Of a stretch of DNA of 64,000 nucleotides, positions 43,701-56,600 are shown piece after piece; the first letter of the stretch is position 1, and the number at the start of each line of letters is the position of its first letter. This DNA is from Schistosoma haematobium. Lineage: Eukaryota > Platyhelminthes > Trematoda > Strigeidida > Schistosomatidae. The translations under genes were made by a program, and so were the position numbers. The notes below the pieces were generated by a model. The model was not told the DNA's origin, did no database searches, and saw only the letters and a list, made by a program, of their open reading frames with translations. The DNA is taken from NCBI RefSeq assembly GCF_000699445.3, contig NC_067195.1:84950569-85014568 (forward strand), written 5' to 3'.

Positions 43701-46700
43701 GTTTTGTTCCACAATTGACACTATTTAGAATAGTTTTCCTTTAACTTGTCTTCTGTCTTCTCGTTTACGACTTGGATGGTTCTAGCGTTTGAATGCTCAA
43801 GTTGTACGTGGTATATTAAGAATCTAAGCTCTACATATAACAAAACCTCAATTAAATCAAAGAAGACCATCAAACTTTTTGCAATGACTACTTTTCAGAA
43901 CTTGATTCGTTGAATAATGGGTCACATAAATCACCTGATTTACTCAAGAATCTTCAGAAAATGTTTATGAAAATGATTATCTCTAAATCTAAACGGCATT
44001 ATCACTGTGACTATTTAAGGAATGACAGATCATATTGTGGAGCTTGAATATGGATCACCGATATTCAGTCTGTGAACTGAATGACAAGATTCTAAACTCC
44101 AAAATGAGCATAAGTTCAATCAAGTATCTAAGTACATTTTGCTCATCAGTGGTGACTAACACGAAACTTAGAGCTAGGGTTTCGTACAGATTATCCCCAA
44201 TTATCTAAAATATATGGAAATTTCTACCCAAGTGTCATTGACAATCAATAACTAAAATCACCCACTTCAATCATAGCAATATCTATTCTCCGAAAATTAT
44301 ACTTGACAACTCAATTATTGATGAGCCCCTCTGGGTCTACCACCGGTCCTAAGCCCGGATAAAGAAGGGGGGGTTGAACATGAGGTTAGCAACCCCATAC
44401 CGCAGAAAACTAACTCGCTAAAAAAACGCTAACCAGAACAAACAATAATAATAACCATTTAAACTCTGCCCTGGGAGTTGGAAGGTTTTCATCTAAAAGA
44501 GTTATAACGCCTTATGGTGAGAATCGATTTCCTTTGGAAGTCACAAGATTGATTTTCTTTCTGGCAACCAGAGCAACCGTTAATTTAGATACATGGAATA
44601 CTCGTACAATGTGACTCCTTTTAAAAGTTTAGAAAGAAAAGAAACAAAAAAAAAGCAAAAAACTAATTTAACATACTTTTGCATTGAAATAGTTTATCCA
44701 TTCAATATATAAAAATAAATGATTCCATTCATCATAAATATTACATTCTTTAGGAAAATCTAAGCATAAATCACTAAGCAATACAATTTCATTTGTATTC
44801 CCCTTCAATGATATAGATGTTTCATTATAGTCTAATGTTGTATTCTCTTTATTGATTGACATTTCAACAATACGAATATATATACATGAATAAATAGATG
44901 ATATCCATATCTGTTAATGTAAATGAAAGGAAAGAACATTAATAACAGTTATATCCGTATGAGAATTATGAATGGTACCTTTGGGGATCCATTTATGGAC
45001 CAATAGTAAACGTATATTTTTATCGTATAATTGTTAAATCACTAAACTGTTCATATTCATGTCCCTCTTATCATAAGCTTAATTTTGACTTATGAACTAT
45101 TATTATACAATTTACCATTCTTGAGTTATACTCAAGTCTATCAATTACTACCTCCCATATTCACAGCCACATTTGGCTAAATCTTGTACAAATGTTGTTT
45201 CCTATTTTATGGTACGATGTGGTCTGTCTGGTCGGTATATAAACCCAGTGCATGATTAATACCGCAGAGGCTGAGATTGGTGTTCTGTACTTAACAGGCT
45301 GGGCTAGGCTGGGAGTAGAACCGATAAGGATTCTAGAATGCTCGTACGGGTTTTTATGCGTCATTGGTTTGATCGATAATTCACTGCTATCTAATTGGCG
45401 GTATCATGACGTTATACATTAACAGGGCACACAGGCCACAAGTTATAACAATGACATATACAAGTTACAAATTTAGATCATGTAAAGTATTTAACCTGAT
45501 TACTCAATCAAATAACCAATAAATAAACATAGTCAATAAGAACTGATATAACACAACAAACAAAAACAAATCGATTAGATTTGAATATCTAATTTCCTAC
45601 TGCTATTCAAAGCACTTACTGGTAAGCGTCATTGATGAACACAGTGAATCTGATACAGATGTGAAGGCAAAGCAAGAGCAGCCTATTTACAACTGAGAAA
45701 CATCTGGAACTCAAAACAACTGTCTGTCAACCAACACCAAACTCAGAATTTTCAATACAAATGTCAACACAGTTCTACTATATGGGGTGGAAACCAGAAG
45801 AACTACGAAAGCAATCATTCAGAAAATACAAGTGTTTATTAATAGTTGTCTATGCAAAATACTTCGGACCCGTCAGCCAGGAACTATCAGCAACAACCTA
45901 CTGTGGGAGAGAACAAACCAGATCCCAGTGGAGAAAGAAATCAGGAAGAAGTGCTGGGAGTCGATAGGACACACATTGAGGAAAGCATCTAACTGCGTCA
46001 CAAAACAAACCCTCACATGTAATTTTCAAGGCCAAAGGAAAAGAGGAAGACCAAAAACACAATACACCGAGAGATGGAGACAGACATGAGAAGAATGAAC
46101 ATTAATTGGATAGAACTAGAAAGGAAGGCTCAGGACAGAGTGGGTTGAAGAATGCTGGTCAGCGGCCTATGCTTCACTGGGGGTAACAGGTGTAAGTAAG
46201 TAGGCAATTGAAAGCGCTACTGAAACTAAAAGGTTCGATGACAAATATTGAATTGAGATCATCAATTGGTCAATGCTAGGCTACTATTAAAAACTTGGGA
46301 GACCAATGACCAACTTCGAGACGTAATTTTCGGAGTTTGAGTGAGAAGACGCGACTAGTGGAGCTAATATGTGTCAAGTGTGAGGCAGTTACCCATTGAA
46401 GACAATCGAAAATAGTCGCACAGTATCGTGGATTGGTTGAAGTTAGACATTAGCACCGAGGGATGACGGTTCAGTGGTTTAGAGGTTAAGCATTCGTACG
46501 TGAAACTGAAGGTCCTGTGTTGGAATCCCTCATGCAGGATCGTGGATGTGCATTGTTGGAGATTCCCATACAAGGACGAAATGGCTACCCAGCACTTCCA
46601 GGTTTTTAATGGTCGTTTAACATTGATTAATTCATTATGTCAATCAAAAGATCTGTCTTAGTTTAAAATCATACACTAGTGTACACCTTAAAACTCAGAA

Positions 46701-49700
46701 TGACAGTGGTTCAATAAGCTCCAGATGTTGTGGAGTAAAAATGATCAAATTAGACCAGTTAGTAGGTGGAATTTCAATGACTTACATTTCCAAATTAAAA
46801 AGATTTATGTTGAATCTAGCCACTAGTAAAAAACAAGATCATTATTTATTTTAACAGTATGTATGACTTTTTTCAGACATCTTTTACCCCAACGATGGAT
46901 ATTAGCCGTAAGAGATGTCAGAAACCTTGGAACATAAATCTCCAAAAGCCCACATAAACGAACAGAAACATATTTGTCTAACATAGCAACACAATGATTT
47001 GTCACAAAAACAAAGAGAATTAGCCATCAACAAGAAATTAGGCAAAACAACGTAAATCGTAAAAACAGTAAGCTTAAAATGACAGTTTTTGAAGGAGTCT
47101 GTAGTTGTTATTGCTAGAAACTGTAAGGCATATGTACATAGAAAAAGCAACCTAAACTTCCACAACGTTTGTCCTGCTGCCAGTAAGGGGTTGTAGAGAC
47201 CGTTGAATTCCATTGAAATCATGAAGCGATCTAAGTTAGACCACCATTAACGACCTAGAAGTACTGGACAGACGTTTCGTCCTAGTATGGGACCAAATTA
47301 ATGTGTACCAAAGAATTCACACACACGAATCGAAACCAGGACATTTGGTTTCGCGCAAGCATGACTGACGTTCTGTCATAGAACCAGACAGTTGTGTTTA
47401 CCGGTAAAGTTCGATGAAAACTGTAATAAATAATTGTCTGAAAGAAAATTCGATACCCTAGAACAAACATAAATAAAAGTAATATTGAATAACGAAGACG
47501 AAAGAATACAAGTCAGTTTGTCAGTCGTAAGATAGGGCCTGACAAGTAAGCACATCGTTCCAAGTGAGATGAGATTGTCAAGCCAATTCCATGATTAGTA
47601 AAAGTAGTAACAGAATCAGTAGTGACTGAAAAGATGGAATGTCGAAGATACGATTCGGGAAGAAAACATGGTTTGGCGAAATAAAAACAAGAATACGTTA
47701 TAAAGAATTAGAAGATAAAAAACGAATACCCCTGTGCCATTGCAAACGATTCCCAGCCACGTAATTCAAATTCTCTAACCTCTAGTTACGATGATCACAC
47801 GGAGCCCAACCAGGTAGTCTACATCTACTAACCTGACTCAGTCCAAATGTCAATGACTTCATGGACTCATACTATGTATTGATACAAACTCTCCTAGCAT
47901 TCTTCCAGCCTTCTCCTACACCAGACATCAACCGTTGAGATAGGCGGCGGTTCGGAATACGTAATAGGTATCCTAACCATCTCAGTTGGTGAAGATTTAC
48001 TACATATTCGAAAGATTTTCCAATCTTACCTAGTAACCCATTTCTAAATCACACATTGCTTACCCGATAGTCCCAAAACACAGGATCAATGAATCCAAGA
48101 CACCTATGATCGAATACTAGTAAACCAGGAATATTCTCTCCGAGCAAGGACAGCATTCTTACAGTTGAAGAACACATGGAACCCAAAACAACTGTCTGCA
48201 TGCCAACGTCAAAGTCAGAATCTTCAATTCGAAGGTTAAGACAGTTCTGTTGTACACATCTAAAACTTCAAGAACTACCACAACCATCGTCGAAAAAGTA
48301 CAAGTATTTATAAAACACTTGTTAACGAACCAAAGAACACATTGAGTCAGTAATCGGAACCATCCATTTTGATTATCTGTTTAGGCAGCAGAACAGATGT
48401 ATTTTTGACGGTACTACTATTTTTATTTCAACTGTTTCTTGTCATAATACTAACATCCCTATAACATACTTTCTCCCAATCTCGTTACTTTTATATTCAC
48501 AACAATGTTCTAGTCTCAGATCAGATCAAAATTTTCGTATTACAATGATGCAGTGGCAGATGTCCAAACACTATTGCTTTATTTATTTATTTGTTTATTT
48601 AAACACATATACATTGGTACAAGAAGGCACCAAACAGATATGCACCACATAAATCATTCGATTTGTATGAGAGCCAGGATACTGTTCGGGTGTCCAAACC
48701 AAAGCAGGTGGTTTTCTTAGGGGGCCAAACCCAGAATCGTTGACCTAAAGGTCTAATCCACGAGGCAGTGGAGCAACGTTAGGAGATGCAGTCCCATGGT
48801 AGACGGTGACCAACGATTTGTTCCTTCAGCATACTGGAGCCCACATCATATCACAATGTGTAGACTTCTTATAACCGTGCGAATTGAGACCCTCATCTAT
48901 ACAATCTGATCAACAGATTTCATTCAGTAAAATTTACCCTTAAGTTACGTAATGTAAGTTATATCACAGCTAGAAATTACAAAAGATCAATATACCTAAT
49001 TACAATCAAAACAAGTTGAAATAATTCTGAAATATTAACCGTGTGTTTTCTATTTAAATAGAAACACATAAAAGCCTGTGTATATCAGGTTACTATTTAA
49101 GTATCAAGGCAATCGAAATGTAAAACACGTTTGTACAAAATACTATACAACTTGACTAAACAACAACAATTCAATTATGGTGTGTGTGTGTGAAGTAGTT
49201 AGTTAATAGTAGCAGTGGATAGTTGTTGGGTGATATTGCATGTAAGACATTAAATGACGGTTCAGTAGTTTAAAGATTCAACATTCATAGTGAGAACAGA
49301 CGGTCCTAAGTTCGATTTCCTATAGGATCGTGAATGTATATTGTTGAAGAAGAGTTTTATAGTAAGATGAAATCGCTAGCCACTGTTTACCAGTTTTGAA
49401 TAGTTTTCTAATTAAGGTGGGAATGAAGAAATTCAATCAATTCAATAAACTAACTACAGTAACAAGAAAAGTGTCTGTGTCACATGAAAATATTCCACGC
49501 ATTAGCAAAGGATCAGTAAGAAGCATCAACTTTCTTTGAAAGTCTTGCTGTTCTTGAGATATTAATATATCGAACTCATTGTACACAAAGCTTATCGAAG
49601 CAATACTTGCTGTAAGTATTTATCGTTCAGTAATAGAATTGTATTTAAGAACAACAATTGTATCAATCAATTAATAAGGACCAATAAATATAACAATGAA

Positions 49701-50592
49701 CCAGAATAACGTCATTCAAAGAAATGCTTGTAGGTGGCTTCTCGGCTCATTAATTATATTTTGACATAAATTTAAGAGTATGCTTTCCTTGAATAATTCG
49801 TTAAGTAATCAATATTGATTAAAGGAATTATATGCTCATATCTAAATCCCTACAGCTGAACTCAGACCAGACTTATTTTCCTTCAGGAGGGAGTGGTGAT
49901 ACAATCAGTTATTCAGATATTGACCGAATGTTAAGCTGACGCAATTGGACAAGATTTGACTTCTTGTTCTACGGCTAGGGCTTATCAGACTTCAAAGATA
50001 AGTGAAGTCGTCGACGTGTTCGACTAATCCACTCTTTATCCTTAGCTTAGGTGCTGACATAGCCCAGTCCTGAAGCAACAATTTGTATTTAGAAGAGAAG
50101 GAACGCATCCCAAACATCCTGGCATTGTTGCTCAGTGCCATCAAAAGACTCTGTAAGAAAAGTAAATTCCCATTTAGTACGTCAGTAACCGTATTGAACA
50201 ATTTCTTTAACAGCTATGGCAATTCGGTTCTTACAGATTCTAGTACAATATTTCTTTATAAAAATCAGTAAAGTGAAATTATTAACACGAAAACTGTATA
50301 CTCATACTTGAAGCGAGAGGTGACTACGATTAGTTGAACAAGGTGGTAATGTGTTTGTGGTATTTATCGATGATTGATATCCAGATTGATTGTTGTGACA
50401 TAAGGATGAAGATAGTATATCCAAACTGATGAAATGTTGTAACTGATTTAATTGTACAAATTGAAATAGATCCACTTCAGATAATTGATTGAACTTAGGT
50501 TTAACCTTCTAACAAATAATCATAATAGTAAATATGATTATTATTATTATTATTATTATAACAAAGTTAAATATACACTTTAATAATAATAA

Positions 50593-50637
<45 letters not shown>

Positions 50638-53600
50638 GTCATTCTATTGACTTTCATCTTTGCCTTTCTTCCTGTCTGTGCTTCAGTACGTGAAGATCGG
50701 ATGATATAAGTGAGAATATCACAGAGGAGTATCGCTTCCTTTGAAATTGTAAATACATTTTGTTGATGAGTGTCGACTAGTGAAAAACCTATGCCCAGAG
50801 CATCTATTTGACTATCATTCAGTTAGTCTGTCATAAGCAATGTAGAACCTAAGTTATCATAAAATATTGGCACAAAGAGATAAATATATAAAGATGAAAA
50901 CCAGAGTAATGAGCATTGTAGTAATATCAGTGGTAGTAAAAAGATTCAGGTACAAAGAATATGATTTGAGTTAGTCAGTCAGTCAGTGATCTACAACGTA
51001 GGATCAGGCACATATGTGCATCGGTCCAAGTTGCCATATTTCATTAGCACAACAACATGAACACTGAATTCATAGCAGTAGTTAATTCAATGGTGGTAAT
51101 ATATAAAAGAAAGATTGCATATAAGGATATAGTACGCAAGGAAAGAATTAGTTGGTAGAATGAAAGATATGAAGCGAATTTTGATCTCATAGTTTAAGGT
51201 AAGACAGAGTGATATAATTCGAGAGGTAAAATGAATTCATCGCACAAGAAGAAATTTCAGATTCAGGATCTGAGAGAAAAGAGTTAATGTATCTGCGTCA
51301 ATATAACTGAGTCAAAGAGACGTTACCCAACAACTCCAACCATTAGTCATGATAATGGCATGAACCCCAACCAGGTACTCAGAATCAATCTATATGGTTC
51401 AGACCATAAGTCAACAACTTAATGCACTGGTCGCAAATTTTAGTTTAACCACTCTGTCGGTTGTTGTAAACACAATTGAAAGCTTGAAATGATTCAAAAA
51501 TACAATAGATCCTACTCAATAGTATACTTGAACTGTACTGCGTATAAGAAAATCAAAGCTTTTTACGTAGACAGGGACATACAGTGTAATTCTGAAAGCG
51601 AAAATCCAGCATATTTAATTATAAGAGCTTGTGTTTTCTAATCTCGATATTCAAAAATAGATTGATCAGTCATTATAAGTTCATTATGTTCCTTTGAACA
51701 TATAATTTAGTAATAAATGGATTAACATATCAAGAAATTAGGCGTAGTGACTATAGTAACTAAGATGTTAAACTGGTGATCAGTGGTTTCTACTCCTAAT
51801 GTGAACAAAAACACCATGATTAGTAGATATATCTGCTATGTTTGAAGAGATTACGAGATCAATGAGAAATCGGCGAACGGAACGAAGGATCAGCAACACA
51901 ACGACAAGATGGCGTCCCAGCCACGCTAACTAGACAGAGAAGTCCAGGTTCAGAAGGGGGGGAATGTATTTCACAATCAGACAAAAGCACGAACAACAAG
52001 AAGCACAACTCAAGCATATATATACAGCATAAAATGTTCTTGGGAAACGTCACAATATAGCATATTATAAAAAGGAGCGAACCAATGATATTTAAGATCC
52101 TGCCAAGTGGGAAATACAATATAAAGGTGAAAATGGGCACTTTTAGCGCGAAAGTGAGAAATTCAAATCTATAAAATAAAATTACAAAAATAAGACGTTT
52201 GTCAAGTAATCTTTCGGGATTTACCATCCTAAACAACCTCCAATCCCAAATATATTAAATCTCATATATTGGATTCAGCTGTCAACTATCAGCCAATACA
52301 AATATGATCGATAAACCCAGTAAAATAATTTCAATGATAGAAATTTTAAAAAATTACAATGTTGTCGAAAAAAATTGTATCAGAAGGGGTTTTTGTGAAT
52401 ATTATAGTAATTTCAATAGTTCAGATTATGGATCAATTGAAGCTGGACCACCATGGAAAACCTGGAAGCATTGTACAGCAATTTCGTCCTAGCATGAGAC
52501 TCCTCAGCAGTGCACATCCACGATCACGCCTCACGAGATTCAAAACCAGGACCAACCGGTCTCACGTGCAAACGCTTAACCACTAGATCACTGAGCCGGC
52601 CAGCATTCAACAGTGTTAATGTCTAACTTCAACCAATCCACAAAATTGAACTGCACGTCTATCATTGTCTTCAGTGAGTTACTATCTCACAACAGACCCG
52701 GTTGAACTCCACTGGTCACTGCTTCTCACTAGAACTTCAGGAAATACCTTTTGAAACCAGTCACTACTGAGTATATGCTGATTAGTATCCGAATGGGTTT
52801 TTTCTTGTGGATATTATAGCAATTTCAACAGCTGAAATCATAAGTCTTCGTTTAAATTTTAAATAACATTTATTCATATAGATAACTTGGTAGTTAAGAT
52901 TCTCCTCAATACAACATTGAACCAATTATCATTCATATTTTAAAAAAAAAGAGAGGGAATAAAACGATTTAACTGGGGAAATACAAAAGGCTCACCATAT
53001 TATTTAATTGTTTTCCATGTAAACAAAACCAAGTCGACAATCCTAAACTATGATTATCAGTAGTATAATTAAACGAAGTAGACAAAAATGATTGATTACT
53101 CCGGTGATTAATAATGGTTGATAATGGAAAAATATAATTTAATAATTTTTGATATAAAATTTGGTGATTATCAACTTCATATTGATTATCTTCAAATGCT
53201 AACGCATAAGAATAATGATGAGAGCACATATTAGTACATTGTAGAATAGGATAATGTAGCTGTCCATATTGATAATTTAAGAGATGAGTGTTTAATAATA
53301 TCGGCCAAATGGTATATATGGTTGGCATTAGAACATTATTTGTTTGAATCGAATCAATCAGTAAATTGAACATTTGACATGTAACCTTAAAAAGAGAGAG
53401 AAAATGAAAAAGAAAGTAAAACTGCCCCCAAATGCCCTGGTATGGCCGAGAGTGAGGAGAGTCCGCTCTCCCTCTTGAAATGCTCTGACATGGCCACGCG
53501 TATATAGCCTCTGCCAGGGAAGTCCTACTCATTGCCTTCTCGTGGCATTACTGTTGTTTACGAAATTGAGAGGACGAAAAGTGAATGTCCGGCGCTTTAA

Positions 53601-56600
53601 CCGGATTCCAAACCAATGCTCCACATGGGCTCCAGTATCCTGCGGGAACAAATGGCGTATGAACCAATTGTCGGTCACCGGCTACCATGGGACTGCATCT
53701 CCTTACGGTACTCCACTGCCTTGTGGACCAGACCTTCAGGTCGAAGGCTCGAGGAGTGGCCCCCTAAGAAAATCACCTGCTTCGGTTTGGGCACCTGGGC
53801 AGTATCACAATCCTCCCACATATCGAATGAGATTTGTGTAGCGCATATGTATTTGGTGCCTTCTTGTACCAGTATCTATGTGTTAAAATAATAATAATAA
53901 TGACGTAACTACAGAACTTTATAAAGCATGCTAGTGAAGAGGAACTTTATAAGAATTTGATATAAAAATCGAAAATTTAACTTATAAATGATAAATTATG
54001 TTATTTTCATACTTAATCTACTTATTTACAACTGTTTTTCCTTGTGGAGCTTGGCTGCCAATCAGGATTCTTCAACTAACTCTGTCCTTGGCTCACTTTT
54101 CAAGTTGTTTCCATGAGCTATTTATCTTTTTAATGTCTGCTTCCAATGGCCAGTACAATGTGTTATTTGTTCTTTTTCTTTTCAGGATTTCATGTTATTG
54201 GACTGCTTTGTGATGCACTTCAGTGATTTCCACAATGTGTACAATTCACCTACATTTTATTTCCATATTTTCCTCTTCACCTGGAAGTTGGTTGGTTTTC
54301 TGATACACTAGATTGTTGCTGATATCCGAGAAAAGAAAATGGAGTATCTTGCGTAGACAACCTTTTATAAATACTTGTACCTTTTTGATGATAGTTGTAG
54401 TAGCTCTGCAAGCTTTAGCTCCACCTGAAGCCCTTATGGAATAACTGCTGGTCAAAAGCCTGGATAAAGGTGGAGAAGTTCGGCAGGAGGTTAGCGACCC
54501 AATCTTGTAGAGAAGGACTTTTCTAAAGAACGCTAGCTTGAATCACTCGGGTAAATAAATAAATGTTTAGTTGGTTTGTGGAGATTGTTACAGTCTATAG
54601 TTTATTTTACAAACTGATCCTACTTAGACAATTCATAATGAAGGTTACTCATACTACGACGAAACAGCATCAGCATACGACAATCCATTAGATAAGTGTA
54701 CACTTACACTGTGGATATGGTATTGTCTACTAACCAGTTTGTTCATACGACGAATTCTCAATAAATATGCAAGTTAGTCACATCATGAACAAATATCTCT
54801 TAGACAACATATTACGAACCTTGAATCTGACTGGCGGACATTCGAATTCTCGATAAAATATAAAACCCACGAGTAAAGCTGCAGATTCTTCATAGTAACG
54901 CACATCAGTAAACATAGACTTTATTTGTAATGTTACGTCTACCGATATGAAATAACTTAAATTGATATTCATATTGTAAATATCTGTTTTATAGATTTTA
55001 TCAATTCTCTAGGAGAAAGTTGAACACGTCATCGATCGTTGATTCATAGAAAATTATCACAATATTTAGCTTGTACTTATTACAAGTTGATCTCAGATGA
55101 GTTGTTCCTGAAAACCAAGTAGCACTGGGCAGCCGTTTCGTCTTAATACTCAATAATGCACAACCACGAACGCATAAGCGGTTGAACTCAGAATATCCAG
55201 ATCTTGCAGTGAATGTTTAACCATTAGAGTAGCTTAGTTTAGACCCAATGTTATAAATCCAACTTCAATCATTTCGTGATATAGCGCAATGATTATCAAA
55301 TCCCTACTGCAATCAAATCATCGCAATACGTAAGTAATAAATTGACATCGAAATATAAAAAATGACAGTTGAACAACAACAGTTAATTAATTAAAACCCT
55401 CTACTTACGTATGGATATATACTATTGATTGCATGAAGCGTAGCAGGCTTCGTATCCTGTTCTGTAAGGTCATCATCATGATGAGTAGTAATGCGTTGGT
55501 ATTTATGGTTATTACCTTTGTTAAGACTGTTACCGCCTTCAATATTTTGTATTTGTCTTAAATCTTTCAATATCAGCTGCATAAAGTGTTTTACAGATTT
55601 CACACTTAATACACCAAGTGGTTGTGAATAGTCTGTACAAAATTGAATTGGTCGAATATATTGTGGTATCATGAAACATCGTAATAAATCTAAACAGCTT
55701 AGTCGAATAACTAGATATATATGTGCGTAGATGTATAGAGATGAAGTATCGAATATAGAGGAAAAAATAGAGAAGAAAAAATTGGTTAAAACTGCGCACA
55801 GAAAAAAAATGTACACAACAGAGATAAGTAAGAAACTTATAACACGAACAATTGTAAAATACCGTTATAAGGGTTTGTAACGATTGTTGAATCTCATCAC
55901 ATGCTCAGTGATAACTAATTTCAAGAGAATTCTAGAATTCTAATGAGACGATGTGATTGGTGGAGCTAAATTATGTTGGATATGAAACAGTTACCGGTGC
56001 AAGAAAAATGGAAGATGGTTGAGCAATGTCGCGAGTTAGTTGAAACCAGACATGTACATCACTGAACTCTGACTCAACATACTAGAGGTTAAACGCATTT
56101 TGAGAGACCTGAAGGTTAACAGTTCGATCTGAAGTGCAGTATGGATGCGCGCTGCCAAGAAGTCTCACACTAATACAAAACAAGAGTTCAATGCTCCCTG
56201 ATTTTCTATGGATATCTAACAGAGTTTGATTCGTGATATTAATAAAATTGTAATTATTTAGTTATTTATTTAAACACATAAACATTGGTACAATAAGGCA
56301 CTAAATAGATATGCTCTACACAAATCATTCGATTTGTGTGAGGGCTGTGATACTACCCGGGTGCCCAAGCCGAAGCGCGTGGTTTTCTTAGGGGGCCACA
56401 CCCCGAGCCTTTGACCTAAAAGTCTAACCCACAAGGCAGTGGAGCATCGTAAGGAGATGCAGTCCCATGGTAGCTGGTGACCAACGATTGGTTCATACGC
56501 CATTTGTTCCCGCAGGATACTGGAGCCCATGTGGAGCATTGGTTTGGAATCCGGTTAAAGCGCCGGACATTCACTTTTCGTCCTCTCAATTTCGTAAACA

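Noticed and set aside
46823..47222. Two overlapping minus-strand frames as an exon
   Set aside because: No acceptor and donor pair keeps phase between exons 5 and 6, which already fit each other.
50595..50635. AT run as a promoter element
   Set aside because: It is a plain dinucleotide microsatellite inside an intron with no nearby start.
53542..53891. Plus-strand frames of 91-99 codons
   Set aside because: They recur in other SINE-T copies at the same place and are broken in some, so they are repeat frames.
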